This document shows, one piece after another, positions 7,333-17,595 of a DNA stretch of 22,193 nucleotides. Both the position numbers and the translations under genes were made by a program. Each line of letters opens with the position of its first letter. Position 1 is the stretch's first letter. The notes below the pieces were generated by a model. The model had not been told where the DNA came from and ran no database searches. It saw nothing but the letters and a program-made list of their open reading frames with translations. The DNA comes from Planctomycetota bacterium. Lineage in GTDB: Bacteria; Planctomycetota; B15-G4. The stretch lies in NCBI GenBank assembly GCA_003644265.1, contig QNBX01000066.1, positions 1 through 22,193 of the forward strand, in the 5' to 3' direction.

Positions 7333-8063
7333 GGCGGCGGCTCGAAGCCCAGCTCCAGAGCGCGCTGCAGCGCCGCGGGCTCGAACAGGGCGTCCGCCAG
7401 GGCGCGGCCGGGCTCGCGCAACAGGGCCACCACGTAGCGCGCGGGCGGCGGGCCGTCGGGCGGCAGCAGCGCCAGGGCCTCTAGCGAGGGCTCCTCGCGC
7501 AGGTCCGTGACGTACACCAGCGCGGCTTCGGCGGCGCCCTCACGCAGCTTGCGCACGGTGTCGCGGGCATTGGCGGCGCGCACCACGCGCGCGGGCAGGG
7601 CGTGACCGGCCAGGGCCAGCTGCTGCTCGGCGTAGCGGCCCACGGGCGCGGCGCGCTCGCCCAGCACCAGGGAAGTCGCCGCGCCGGGGGCCGGGCGCGG
7701 GCCGTCCCGGCGCACGGCCCAGGCCAGGCGGTTGCCCAGCCAGGGGCGACGCTCCAAGGCGCCAACCGCCTCGGCCCACTCGGGTGAGGCGCTCAGGAAC
7801 ACGTCGGCCTGCAGTCCCTGCTGCAGCTGCCGCGCCAGGGTCGAGCTGGCGGCCAGGCGCAGCTGCACCTCGCACCCGGCCCGGCGCCCGAACTCGTCGG
7901 CCAGCTCCTGCGCCAGCGGACCCAGGCTGCTGGCGCACAGCAGCACCAGCCGCGCGGGCCGCGGCGCGCAGCTCGCCCCCCCCAGCGTCGCCGGCAGCGC
8001 GAGCAGCAGCAGCAGCAGCAGCAGCAACGCGAGCGGGACACGGGCACGGGCACAGGGCGACAT
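7329..8063 (-). CDS. modA: Molybdate/tungstate periplasmic binding protein
   Basis: Extracytoplasmic solute-binding protein of 244 residues. After a basic start comes a long Leu-rich signal segment (residues 10-23), then GGASC near residue 29: a cleavage region that might be a non-canonical lipobox, so lipidation is uncertain. The mature part opens with LVLLCASSLGPLAQELADEF, and ASSTLARQLQQG then ADVFLSASPEWAE follow: the ModA pattern in which two Ser residues bind the oxyanion. The start at 8063 was chosen because the signal peptide begins there; no clear Shine-Dalgarno is visible. The gene is divergent from ribH with a 174-bp gap. No ModE repressor gene and no obvious molybdenum-cofactor riboswitch are seen nearby. 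Confidence 0.92.
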   Translation of the reverse strand: MSPCARARVPLALLLLLLLLLALPATLGGASCAPRPARLVLLCASSLGPLAQELADEFGRRAGCEVQLRLAASSTLARQLQQGLQADVFLSASPEWAEAVGALERRPWLGNRLAWAVRRDGPRPAPGAATSLVLGERAAPVGRYAEQQLALAGHALPARVVRAANARDTVRKLREGAAEAALVYVTDLREEPSLEALALLPPDGPPPARYVVALLREPGRALADALFEPAALQRALELGFEPPP

Positions 8064-8186
8064 GGCGGCTGAGTCTAGCCTGACGGGTGTTCCGGCCTCG
8101 CACAGCCAACCGGCAGCTCCGGATCGGCGTCGGAGGCCGGGCACGAATCCGGGTCGGGCCGGTGGCCAGCCCCCCCGCCGCGACGG

Positions 8187-8192
8187 TACGAT
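8187..8192 (+). promoter_or_regulatory. Candidate -10 element (TACGAT) of the ribH operon
   Basis: TACGAT fits TAnnnT and lies 46 bp before the ribH ATG. The 11-bp context GTACGATCTGC recurs exactly at 17677-17687, upstream of or in the start region of the second ligase gene. No convincing -35 is visible. Support comes from the recurrence and the position. Confidence 0.35.
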
Positions 8193-8237
8193 CTGCGGCT
8201 CGCTCTTTGATCCAAACCCGCCCTGAAGCCCAGACCC

Positions 8238-8852
8238 ATGCATGAGTTCGAAGGCACCCTTGATGGCCGCGGCCTGAGCCTGGCCGTGGTGGTCAGCCGC
8301 TTCAACGAGCAGGTCGTCTCCGGCCTGCTCAAAGGCGCCCTGTCGGCCCTGTCCGCGTGCGGCGTGGAGGACGACCTGATCTCGGTGGTGCACGTGCCGG
8401 GCGCCCTCGAGCTGCCCCTGGCGGCGGGGCGCATGGTGGACGCCGGCCACGACGCCGTGATCGTGCTGGGCGCGGTGATCCAGGGCGAGACCGACCACTA
8501 CGACTTTGTCTGCGCCGGCGCCATGCGCGGCTGCGCGCAGCTGGCCGAGCAGACCGGCGTGCCCGTGCTGCTGGGGCTGCTGACCACCGCCAACCTGGGT
8601 CAGGCCCTGGCCCGGGCCGCGGACGACGAGCGCAACAAGGGCGCCGAGGTGGCGCGCGGCGCCGTGGCCATGGCCACCCTGTGCGACCAGCTCGACCAGC
8701 ACATCGACGAGCACCTCGACCAGCTCTACGACGAGCTGGACGACTCGGCCGGCGACGATCAGCCCAGCGACGACCCGTCGTGCGGCGACGGCGAAGACGA
8801 CAGCGCCGACGCGCGCCGCAGCGACGTGCCCGCCACGGAGCCGGGACAGTGA
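8238..8852 (+). CDS. ribH: 6,7-dimethyl-8-ribityllumazine synthase
   Basis: Catalyses the penultimate step of riboflavin synthesis, condensing 5-amino-6-ribitylamino-uracil with 3,4-dihydroxy-2-butanone 4-phosphate. The enzyme core covers residues 1-150: VVVSRFNEQV (18-27), VHVPGALELP (51-60), GAVIQGETDHYDFV with the catalytic His at about 87, LLTTANLGQALARA, and ERNKGAEVARGAV with the phosphate-site Arg. Usual family length is about 155. This protein has 204 residues because of an acidic, low-complexity tail (152-204, rich in Asp/Glu/Ser) of unknown role. It starts with ATG after a weak purine stretch. It is the first gene of a tightly overlapping operon; no FMN riboswitch is recognisable in the 174-bp leader region. 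Confidence 0.95.
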   Translation: MHEFEGTLDGRGLSLAVVVSRFNEQVVSGLLKGALSALSACGVEDDLISVVHVPGALELPLAAGRMVDAGHDAVIVLGAVIQGETDHYDFVCAGAMRGCAQLAEQTGVPVLLGLLTTANLGQALARAADDERNKGAEVARGAVAMATLCDQLDQHIDEHLDQLYDELDDSAGDDQPSDDPSCGDGEDDSADARRSDVPATEPGQ

Positions 8853-9400
8853 TCGGCAGCCGCACCCGCTCGCGCGAGCTCGCGCTGCAGACGCTCTATA
8901 CCTGGGACGTCGACCCCAACGACACCTCCCAGGCCCGCGAGCAGACCCTGGCCCTGTCCGAGGTCTCCGACGAGGTGCGGGCCTTTGCCAAGACGCTGGT
9001 GGAGGGCGTGCTGGCGGATCTGACCGCGATCGACTTCGCCATCTCCTGCGCCGCCGAGAACTGGTCGCTGATCCGCCTGGCGGTGATCGACCGCAACGTG
9101 CTGCGGCTGGCGGTCTTCGAGTTCACGCACATGGACGAGATCCCGCCGGCGGTGTCCATGGACGAGGCCATCGAGCTGGGCAAGCGCTACAGCACCAAGC
9201 AGTCGGGAGCCTTCATCAACGGCGTGCTCGACCGCATCCGGCGCGACCTGGGCATCGAGATCGACGAGGCCACCAGCGTCAGCCTGAACGCTGCGGCCGA
9301 GGGCGACAGCGCCACCGACGCCGCGGGCCGCGGCGCCCGGGACGATCGCGACGCCGACGGCGTCCAAGCGGACGACGCGGACGCACAGGAGCGGAGCTGA
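8849..9400 (+). CDS. nusB: Transcription antitermination factor NusB
   Basis: All-helical RNA-binding factor that with NusE binds boxA in rRNA operons and supports antitermination. Residues 1-135 show the family pattern: TRSRELALQTLYTWD, then NWSLIRLAVIDRNVLRLAVFEF and the C-terminal VSMDEAIELGKRYSTKQSGAFINGVLDRI, close to the NusB consensus. Length is 183, against 130-150 usual, owing to an acidic Asp/Ala-rich tail beyond about residue 140. The GTG start overlaps the ribH stop (GTGA) and has GGAG 8 nt upstream. Its stop overlaps the ftsY ATG by one base. The ribH-nusB adjacency is common across bacteria. Confidence 0.95.
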   Translation: MIGSRTRSRELALQTLYTWDVDPNDTSQAREQTLALSEVSDEVRAFAKTLVEGVLADLTAIDFAISCAAENWSLIRLAVIDRNVLRLAVFEFTHMDEIPPAVSMDEAIELGKRYSTKQSGAFINGVLDRIRRDLGIEIDEATSVSLNAAAEGDSATDAAGRGARDDRDADGVQADDADAQERS

Positions 9401-10299
9401 TGTTCGGCAAGCTGTTCAGCGGCCTCAAGAAGACCCGCGCCTCGCTCATGACGGGGCTGCGGCGCATGGTCGGGCGCGAGCAGATCGACGCCGCCGCGCT
9501 CGACGAGTTCGAGGAGCTGCTCTACACCGCCGACCTCGGGCCCGCCGCCGGCAAGCTCAGCGAGGCCCTGCGCGCTGCCAACCGCGACGGCAGCATCACC
9601 AAGGGCGAGCAGCTGGCGCCCTTCGTGAAGCAGCAACTGCTGGAGCTCATGGGCGGCAGCGCCCAGCCGCTCAGCCTGCAGGGCAAGCCGTTCGTGCTGC
9701 TCGTGTGCGGCGTGAACGGCTCGGGCAAGACCACCTCCATCGCCAAGCTGGCGCGGCACTTCCAGCGGCAGGGTCAGCGCGTGATGCTGGCGGCCTGCGA
9801 CACCTATCGCGCCGCGGCGGTGGAGCAGCTCACGGTCTGGGCCGAGCGCCTCGACGTGCCCATCGTCAAGCACGGCATGGGCGCCGACCCCTCGGGCCTG
9901 GCCTTCGACGCCGCCGCACAGGCCCTGCGCGACGACGTGGACGTGCTGATCGTCGACACCGCCGGACGCCTGCACACCCAGAAGAACCTGATGGCCGAGC
10001 TGGACAAGATCCGGCGCGTGCTGGGCAAGCGCATCGACGGCGCGCCGCACGAGGTGCTGCTGATTCTGGACGGCACCACGGGCCAGAACGCCATCGTGCA
10101 GGCAAAGCAGTTCCGCGAGGTGGTGGACGTCAGCGGCCTGATGGTCACCAAGCTGGACGGCACGGCGCGCGGCGGCGCGGTGGTCTCCATCCACGAACAG
10201 CTCGGCCTGCCGGTGCGCTTCGTGGGCCTGGGCGAGACCCCCGACGACATCGAGGTCTTCGACCCGTCCCGCTTCATCGACGCGATGTTCGACGAGTGA
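9400..10299 (+). CDS. ftsY: Signal recognition particle receptor FtsY
   Basis: SRP receptor GTPase that docks ribosome-SRP complexes at the inner membrane for co-translational insertion. The short N-terminal helix MFGKLFSGLKKTRASL is followed by the helical N domain and the G domain: P-loop GVNGSGKTT (104-112), DTYRAAAVEQL near 133, DTAGRLH, TKLDGTARGG (the guanine-specificity TKLD) and the closing GLGETPDDIEVFD. At 299 residues it is the compact NG form, lacking the acidic A domain of E. coli FtsY. Start ATG has GGAG about 8 nt upstream and overlaps the nusB stop. The following ligase gene starts with GTG overlapping its stop. Confidence 0.97.
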   Translation: MFGKLFSGLKKTRASLMTGLRRMVGREQIDAAALDEFEELLYTADLGPAAGKLSEALRAANRDGSITKGEQLAPFVKQQLLELMGGSAQPLSLQGKPFVLLVCGVNGSGKTTSIAKLARHFQRQGQRVMLAACDTYRAAAVEQLTVWAERLDVPIVKHGMGADPSGLAFDAAAQALRDDVDVLIVDTAGRLHTQKNLMAELDKIRRVLGKRIDGAPHEVLLILDGTTGQNAIVQAKQFREVVDVSGLMVTKLDGTARGGAVVSIHEQLGLPVRFVGLGETPDDIEVFDPSRFIDAMFDE

Positions 10300-11969
10300 A
10301 CCACGCGGCCCGCAGCGACGTCGGCGCCGCTCCGGCCTGGACGTTGCCGCTGCTGCTGGCGGCGGGCGCCCTGACCGCGCTCGACAACGTCTGGGACGCG
10401 GGCGTGATCAAGATCGCCGTGTGCGCCCTGCTGGCGGGCGCGCTGCTGCTGCCGGCCCTGGCGTGGCGCGGACGCGACGCCATCGGCGCCTGGTTCACCA
10501 GCGCGGGCGGGCGGCTGCTGCTGCTCTCCACCGCGCTGGCCCTGCCCATGGCGTGGGAGGCCGTGCAGCTCTCCACGGTCACCGATCGCATGCTGCTGTT
10601 TGGGCTCGCGAACGTGGCCGCGGTGAGCGGCCTGGCGGCGGCGCGGGCGCGCCCGGGTGCGCTGGGCTGGAGCGTCACGGCCGTGGCCGCCGTGGCCGCC
10701 GGCGTGTGCCTGGCCCAGGCGGCGGGCCTGGAGCAGACCCTCACGCCCGGCCCCGAGGAGGTGGTCGGCCTGGCCGGCAACTCGATCCGCGCCGGCGCCC
10801 TGTGTGCCCTGGGCCTGGTGGCCGCGGCGGGGCGCTTGCTGGTACCGGCGGGCGCGACCGCGCGCTCGGCGCTCTCCAGCGTGCTGGCCGGTGGCGGCGT
10901 GGCCCTGATCAGCGCGGCGCTGCTGCTGACCCGCGCGCGCGGTGCCCGCTGGGTGGCGCTGGCGGCGCTGCTCGTGCTGCTCGTGCTGGCCTGGCGACGG
11001 CACGGGGCCGGCCTGCGACGCGGCGCCCTGACCCTGGCGCTGGCCCTGCTGGCGGGCCTGGCCGTGGCCGCGGCGGTGGGAGGCAGCGACGCTCTCAGCG
11101 GCCGCAAGCTCGAGCAGCAGGCGCCCATCCTGTCGGGGCGTGACCTCACCACCGGCGTGCGCCTCGAGCTGTACCGCGGCGCGCTGCAGATGCTGGCTGA
11201 CCACCCGGGCCTGGGCGTGGGCTTCGGGCGCTACGCCCAGCACGCCGGCGCCTACCGCAGCCCCGACGAGGCCGCCCTGCCCGGACTGGCGGGCGGCATC
11301 ACCGTGGCCGAGCACCCGCACAACGAGCTGCTGCTGGCCTTCGTCGAGGGCGGCTGGCCCGCCGGGCTGCTGCTGCTGGCGCTGCTGGTGCTGGCGCTGC
11401 GACGGGCCTGGCGCCGGGCCGCGCGCTGCGAGGGGCACGCGGGGCTCGTGGACCTGGGACTGCTGGCGACCGGGATGCTGCTGGGGCTTGGCCAGGACGC
11501 CTGGAGCGACCCCGGCACGGCGCTGGTGTTCTTCGCCGCGTTGGGAGCCGCCTTCAGCGCCACGCCTGCGGGCCGCGCTGACGGCGAAGCCCCTCACCCC
11601 AGCGAGATCCCGCACCCCAGTGACCGCGCCGCGCTGCCCGGCCTGGCCGGCGCGCTGCTGGCGCTGCTGCTGGGCGCAGGCCTGATCGTAGGCGCCTGGC
11701 CGCGACTCGACGCGCACATGTCGCTGCGCTCGTTCCTGTTGCGCACCGAGGCCGAGGGACGCATCACCCCCACCGGCTTCCACCTGCTGCAGCACGCCGC
11801 CGAGACGGCCCCCGGCGACGAGGCCGTGCAGCGCCTGCTGCTCGACTTCGGGCAGCTGTACCTGCCCACGGTCTACAACGACGACGGCAAAGAGCAGGTG
11901 CAAGACGTGTTGTTCGAAGCCCAGCGGCGACTGCACGCGCTGGCGCCCATCCCGGGCGACGGTCGGTGA
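10296..11969 (+). CDS. O-antigen-ligase/Wzy-like polytopic membrane protein (first copy)
   Basis: Membrane protein of 557 residues with about ten Leu/Ala-rich helices. The Wzy_C-type signature is visible: TRARGARW (212-219), a periplasmic loop with RLELYRGALQMLADHPGLGVGFGRY (289-313 region), and HPHNELLLAFVEGGWPAGL (340-358), containing the conserved HN pair. Proteins of this family transfer or polymerise lipid-linked glycans outside the inner membrane; others glycosylate proteins. Which applies here is not decidable. The last ~100 residues lie after a final helix and are soluble, without clear TPR motifs. The GTG start overlaps the ftsY stop by 4 bp. No nearby glycosyltransferases are present, so the glycan partner genes must be elsewhere. 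Confidence 0.85.
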   Translation: MNHAARSDVGAAPAWTLPLLLAAGALTALDNVWDAGVIKIAVCALLAGALLLPALAWRGRDAIGAWFTSAGGRLLLLSTALALPMAWEAVQLSTVTDRMLLFGLANVAAVSGLAAARARPGALGWSVTAVAAVAAGVCLAQAAGLEQTLTPGPEEVVGLAGNSIRAGALCALGLVAAAGRLLVPAGATARSALSSVLAGGGVALISAALLLTRARGARWVALAALLVLLVLAWRRHGAGLRRGALTLALALLAGLAVAAAVGGSDALSGRKLEQQAPILSGRDLTTGVRLELYRGALQMLADHPGLGVGFGRYAQHAGAYRSPDEAALPGLAGGITVAEHPHNELLLAFVEGGWPAGLLLLALLVLALRRAWRRAARCEGHAGLVDLGLLATGMLLGLGQDAWSDPGTALVFFAALGAAFSATPAGRADGEAPHPSEIPHPSDRAALPGLAGALLALLLGAGLIVGAWPRLDAHMSLRSFLLRTEAEGRITPTGFHLLQHAAETAPGDEAVQRLLLDFGQLYLPTVYNDDGKEQVQDVLFEAQRRLHALAPIPGDGR

Positions 11970-12976
11970 TCAAGTACCTGGGCAGCAAGCGCCTGCTGCT
12001 CCCGGCGATCCTGAGCGCCGTCGACGCGCTGCCCGACGTGGCCACGGTGATCGACCTGTTCAGCGGCACCTCGCGCGTGGGTCACGCGCTCAAGCGCAGC
12101 GGCCGGCGCGTGCTGGCCAATGACCACAACGCCTACGCCGAGGCCCTGGCGCGCTGCTACGTCGAAGCCGACCGCGAGCGCTGGCTGGAGCCAGCCACGC
12201 AGCTCATCGCCGAGCTGGACGCGCTGCCCGGGTGCCCCGGCTACGTGACCGAGACCTTCTGCGAGCAGAGCCGCTACTTCCGCCCGGAGAACGGCGCGCG
12301 CATCGACGCCATCCGCGACGAGATCGCGGCGCGCGAGCTGCCCGCCGAGCTCTTGGCCATCGCGCTGGTGTCGCTGATGGAGGCGGCCGATCGGGTCGAC
12401 TCCACCACCGGCGTGCAAATGGCATACCTCAAGAGCTGGGCGCCGCGGGCGCTCAACCCGCTGAGGCTGCGCGTGCCCGAGCTGCTGCCGCGGGCAGCGC
12501 ACGGCGCCGGCGAGGCCCACGGGCTCGACGCACTGGACGCCGCGCGCACGCTGAGCGGCGACCTGGCCTACCTCGACCCGCCCTACAACCAGCACAAGTA
12601 CCTGGGCAACTACCATGTCTGGGAGACGCTGGTGCGCTGGGACGCGCCGCCGGTCTACGGCGTGGCGCACAAGCGCATCGACTGCCGCACGCGCGGCAGC
12701 GCCTTCAACAGCAAGCCGCGCATGGCCGGCGCCCTGCGCGCGGTGCTCGACGCGCTCGACGTGCGCCACGTGCTGGTGTCCTTCAGCGACGAGGGTTACC
12801 TGACGCGCGAGCAGCTGATCGAGTTGCTCTCCACCCGCGGCCAGGTCTCGGTGCTCGACTTCGAGCACAAGCGCTACGTGGGCGCGCAGATCGGCATCCA
12901 CTCCCCCTCGGGCAAGAAGGTGGGCCGGGTCTCACACCTGAAGAACACCGAGTCGCTGTACATCGTCAGCAGTTGA
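11966..12976 (+). CDS. D12-class adenine-N6 DNA methyltransferase, orphan
   Basis: Predicted S-adenosylmethionine-dependent DNA adenine methyltransferase of 336 residues. MIKYLGSKRLLLPAIL at the N-terminus and DLFSGTSRVG (30-39) form the cofactor-binding motif. DPPYNQ (204-209), followed by HKYLGNYHVWETLVRW, is the catalytic D/N-P-P-Y motif in the alpha-type (D12) order. The region from 40 to 195 would hold the target recognition part; the specificity cannot be read by eye. The GTG start overlaps the ligase stop (GTGA). No restriction endonuclease gene lies within the window, so this appears to be a solitary methyltransferase at the end of the ribH operon. A regulatory or housekeeping role, or a relic of a restriction system, are both possible. 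Confidence 0.88.
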   Translation: MIKYLGSKRLLLPAILSAVDALPDVATVIDLFSGTSRVGHALKRSGRRVLANDHNAYAEALARCYVEADRERWLEPATQLIAELDALPGCPGYVTETFCEQSRYFRPENGARIDAIRDEIAARELPAELLAIALVSLMEAADRVDSTTGVQMAYLKSWAPRALNPLRLRVPELLPRAAHGAGEAHGLDALDAARTLSGDLAYLDPPYNQHKYLGNYHVWETLVRWDAPPVYGVAHKRIDCRTRGSAFNSKPRMAGALRAVLDALDVRHVLVSFSDEGYLTREQLIELLSTRGQVSVLDFEHKRYVGAQIGIHSPSGKKVGRVSHLKNTESLYIVSS

Positions 12977-12978
12977 GG

Positions 12979-13014
12979 GCTACGGCGCTGCTGAGGCTGA
13001 TGCGCGGCCGTAGC
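12979..13014. terminator. Inverted repeat between convergent genes
   Basis: GCTACGGC (12979-12986) and GCCGTAGC (13007-13014) make an 8-bp perfect stem with a 20-nt loop, two bases after the methyltransferase stop and 56 bp from the feoB stop. The location between convergent genes fits a bidirectional terminator, but no T-tract follows. Confidence 0.4.
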
Positions 13015-13069
13015 GATCGAGCCCGTGCGCAGGGTGTCCGGCCCACGACGCGCAGCGCGCGCTCGCGCG

Positions 13070-15282
<2,213 letters not shown>

Positions 15283-15286
<4 letters not shown>

Positions 15287-15582
15287 GCGTCGGGCTCCGC
15301 GGACGGCGAGCCAGCGCCGGCTGAGCGCGCGGCGGAAGTCGCGGCGTCGGCGTCCGGGCTCTGCACCTGCAGCGCGGCGGCCTCGTCGATGCGCAGGGTC
15401 ATGCGGCTGAAGCGCAGCTCCACCTCGAGCACGTTGCCCACGGGGACGCGGCGCACCACGCGCAACTCGGTGCCGGGCACGAATCCGAGCTCGAGCAGGC
15501 GGCGGCGCCAGGCGCGCTCGCCCCCCACCGAGATCAGGCGGGCGCGGGCGCCATCGGGCAGGTCGGCCAGGCTGGTGGTCAC
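15283..15582 (-). CDS. feoA: Ferrous iron transport protein A
   Basis: Small cytosolic SH3-like protein (99 residues) that assists FeoB. The core is SLADLPDGARARLISVGGE, then RRRLLELGFVPGTELRVVRRVPVGNVLEVELR, matching FeoA's conserved LxxLGxxPGxxxxV pattern; ITLRIDE-like residues near 75 close the domain. The last 25 residues are an Ala/Ser/Asp-rich tail beyond the usual 75-80 residue domain. The start codon is GTG (15580-15582) and no good Shine-Dalgarno precedes it; the start was chosen by family length. It is first of the feoAB pair and overlaps feoB by 4 bp. Confidence 0.92.
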
Positions 15583-15680
15583 GGGCGGAGGCTCGGGAGG
15601 AGCGGCGGGGGCGCCGGCGCAAGCGCGCCCGGCGCGGGCCGTCTCAGAGGCGCTCGGCGCGTTCGGCCGGGCTCACTAGA

Positions 15681-15695
15681 TGAGACGGGGTCTCA
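15681..15695. promoter_or_regulatory. Fur-box-like inverted repeat upstream of feoAB
   Basis: TGAGACGGGGTCTCA carries 6-bp arms around GGG. Its outer bases match the TGAGAAT-N-ATTCTCA 15-mer form of Fur sites, with the central A/T positions replaced by G/C. It lies about 100 bp upstream of feoA, in the fur-feoA gap. Identification as a Fur site is inference. Confidence 0.45.
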
Positions 15696-15742
15696 AGCCA
15701 GGCAGGCTAGCACCGCCAGGTCAGAAAAGCCATCGGCGGGCC

Positions 15743-16234
15743 TCAGCCCGCGGCCGCCTCAGGGCTCGTCGCCCCGTCGCCTGCGCGCGCCAGGCAGCGC
15801 GCGCAGTGGCCGTACACGTTGAGCCGGTGGCTCTTGGCCACGAAGCCGTGGCTGGCGATGACCTCGTGCTGCACCTGCTCGAGGCGCTCGTCGGCAAACT
15901 CGAGGATCTTGCCGCAGCTCAGGCAGATCATGTGGTCGTGGTGGCTGTGGCCCAGGGTGTGCTCGTACAGGCTGCCCTGCTGGTTGGGCACGTCGAGCCG
16001 CTCCACGAAGCCGCCCTCCTCCAGCAGCGTCAGGGTGCGGTACACGGTGGCGCGGGAGATGCGCAGCGCGTCGTCCTTGTCGGCCTGCTTGACCAGGTCG
16101 TAGAGCTGCTCAGCGCTGACGTGGCGGTGCGTGCCGTAGATGGAGCGCAGGATCTGCGCGCGCTGCTTGGTGAGGCGCAGGCCCTGCTCCCGCAGGAAGC
16201 CCTCGAACTGCGCGGCAAACTCATCGCTGGGCAT
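15743..16234 (-). CDS. fur: Fur family iron-responsive repressor
   Basis: Metal-dependent repressor of 163 residues, typically Fe(II)-loaded when it binds DNA. The N-terminal winged helix spans about residues 10-90: LTKQRAQILRSIYG, HVSAEQLYDLV, and the recognition helix ISRATVYRTLTLLEEGGFV. The metal region follows: HSHHDHMICLSCGKI (96-110), with CXXC at 104-107, and a second CXXC (C144, C147) near the end, the structural zinc pair. Usual Fur length is about 140-150; the extra C-terminal residues are an Ala/Gly tail. It starts 17 nt after the purD stop, so the two are likely cotranscribed. The feoAB neighbour supports Fur rather than PerR or Zur, which share this fold. Confidence 0.9.
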   Translation of the reverse strand: MPSDEFAAQFEGFLREQGLRLTKQRAQILRSIYGTHRHVSAEQLYDLVKQADKDDALRISRATVYRTLTLLEEGGFVERLDVPNQQGSLYEHTLGHSHHDHMICLSCGKILEFADERLEQVQHEVIASHGFVAKSHRLNVYGHCARCLARAGDGATSPEAAAG

Positions 16235-16251
16235 GACGGGTTGTCTCTCGC

Positions 16252-17595
16252 TCAGAGCGCCTGGGCTTCGGCGTCGTCGGTGGGCGCGGTGTCGGGGCGC
16301 GGCAGCTCGCGCCAGGCGATGTCGGAGCGACAGCGCATGCCCGGGAAGTCGATGCAGCGCACCGCCGCGTAGGCGCGCTCCTGGGCCTGGGCCAGGGTCT
16401 TGCCCAGGGCCGTCACGCACAGCACGCGCCCGCCGGCGGTGATCACCTTGCCGCGTCCGGCGCGCTCGGTGCCCGCGTGGTAGACGAACACGTCGGGCCG
16501 GGCCGCGGCCTGGTCCAGGCCGTCGATGACCGCGCCGGGTGTGGTCGAGCCGGGGTAGCCGCCGTCCGCCAGCACCACAGCGCAGGCGTGCTCGGGGCGC
16601 CACTGCACCGGGCCGTGTTCGCCCAGCGAGCCCGTGGCCGTGGCCAGGAACAGCCCCAGCGCGTCGCTCTCCAGGCGCGGCATGAGCACCTCCATCTCGG
16701 GGTCGCCGCCGCGCACGTTGAACTCCAGCACCTGCGGTCCGTCCGCGGTGATCATCAGGCCCGCGTACAGGAAGCCCGTGAAGGGGCGCCCCTGCTTGGC
16801 CATGGCGTGCACGGTGGGGATCAGCACGCGCTCCTCCACCATGTCGTACAGCCGCGGGGTCAGCAGGCGCGTGGGCGAGAAGGCGCCCATGCCGCCGGTG
16901 TTGGGGCCGGTGTCGCCGTCAAAGGCGGCCTTGTGGTCGCGCGAGGGTTCGAGCACCGCGACGGTCTCGCCGTCCACCAGCGCGATGATGGAGAGCTCCT
17001 CGCCCTCCAGGAAGTCCTCGATCACGATGCGCTCGCCGGCCGCTCCGAAGCGCTCGTTGAGCATCATGTCGCGCACGCACAGCGTGGCGGCCTCGGCGTC
17101 CTGCACGATCACCACGCCCTTGCCCGCCGCCAGGCCGTCGGCCTTGATGACGCTGGGCCAGCGGTCGTGCAGCGCGACGTACGCCAGGGCCTCGGAGGCG
17201 CTGTTGAAGCTGCGATAGGCCGCCGTGGGGATGCGCTCGCGGCGGCAGAGGTCTTTGCAGAAGGCCTTGGAGGCCTCGAGCTGCGCGGCCTCGCGCGTGG
17301 GGCCCAGGACCGGGATGCCCTCGGCGCGCAGGGCGTCCACCAGCCCGGCCACCAGCGGCGCCTCGGGGCCCACCACCACCAGGCCGATGTGCACCAGCTT
17401 GGCCAGCTTGACCAGGCCCGCCACGTCATCGACCGCGATGTCGTGACAGGTGGCCAGCTGCGCCATGCCCGCGTTGCCCGGCGCCGCGTGCATCACGCCC
17501 GCGTCGGGGCTGGCCGCCAGGGCCGTGAGATAGGCGTGCTCGCGCCCGCCTGCGCCCACCACCAGCACGTTGGTTCCGTCCGACTCGCTGCTCAT
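16252..17595 (-). CDS. purD: Phosphoribosylamine-glycine ligase
   Basis: ATP-grasp enzyme of purine synthesis that joins phosphoribosylamine and glycine to form GAR; 447 residues, close to the usual 420-430. The N-terminal VVGAGGREHAYL (12-23), GPEAPLVAGLVD (76-87), KADGLAAGKGV (151-161) and DHKAAFDGDTGPNTGGMGAFSP (split 220-241) are clear family motifs. The metal/ATP segment reads EFNVRGGDPE (291-300), where the family norm is EFN(A/V)RFGDPE: a Phe to Gly change at residue 296. The ATG at 17595 lies after GGGTGGGAC, a moderate ribosome site. A long frame continues far upstream but antisense to the ligase gene and without similarity. It heads the purD-fur gene pair. Confidence 0.95.
   Translation of the reverse strand: MSSESDGTNVLVVGAGGREHAYLTALAASPDAGVMHAAPGNAGMAQLATCHDIAVDDVAGLVKLAKLVHIGLVVVGPEAPLVAGLVDALRAEGIPVLGPTREAAQLEASKAFCKDLCRRERIPTAAYRSFNSASEALAYVALHDRWPSVIKADGLAAGKGVVIVQDAEAATLCVRDMMLNERFGAAGERIVIEDFLEGEELSIIALVDGETVAVLEPSRDHKAAFDGDTGPNTGGMGAFSPTRLLTPRLYDMVEERVLIPTVHAMAKQGRPFTGFLYAGLMITADGPQVLEFNVRGGDPEMEVLMPRLESDALGLFLATATGSLGEHGPVQWRPEHACAVVLADGGYPGSTTPGAVIDGLDQAAARPDVFVYHAGTERAGRGKVITAGGRVLCVTALGKTLAQAQERAYAAVRCIDFPGMRCRSDIAWRELPRPDTAPTDDAEAQAL

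Noticed and set aside
7995..8030. CAG/CTG trinucleotide run
   Set aside because: It encodes the poly-Leu core of the ModA signal peptide; codon bias for CTG explains it without invoking a functional repeat.
8064..8237. FMN or molybdenum-cofactor riboswitch in the modA-ribH gap
   Set aside because: I looked for the conserved blocks of both and saw none; the gap is short and shows only a candidate -10.
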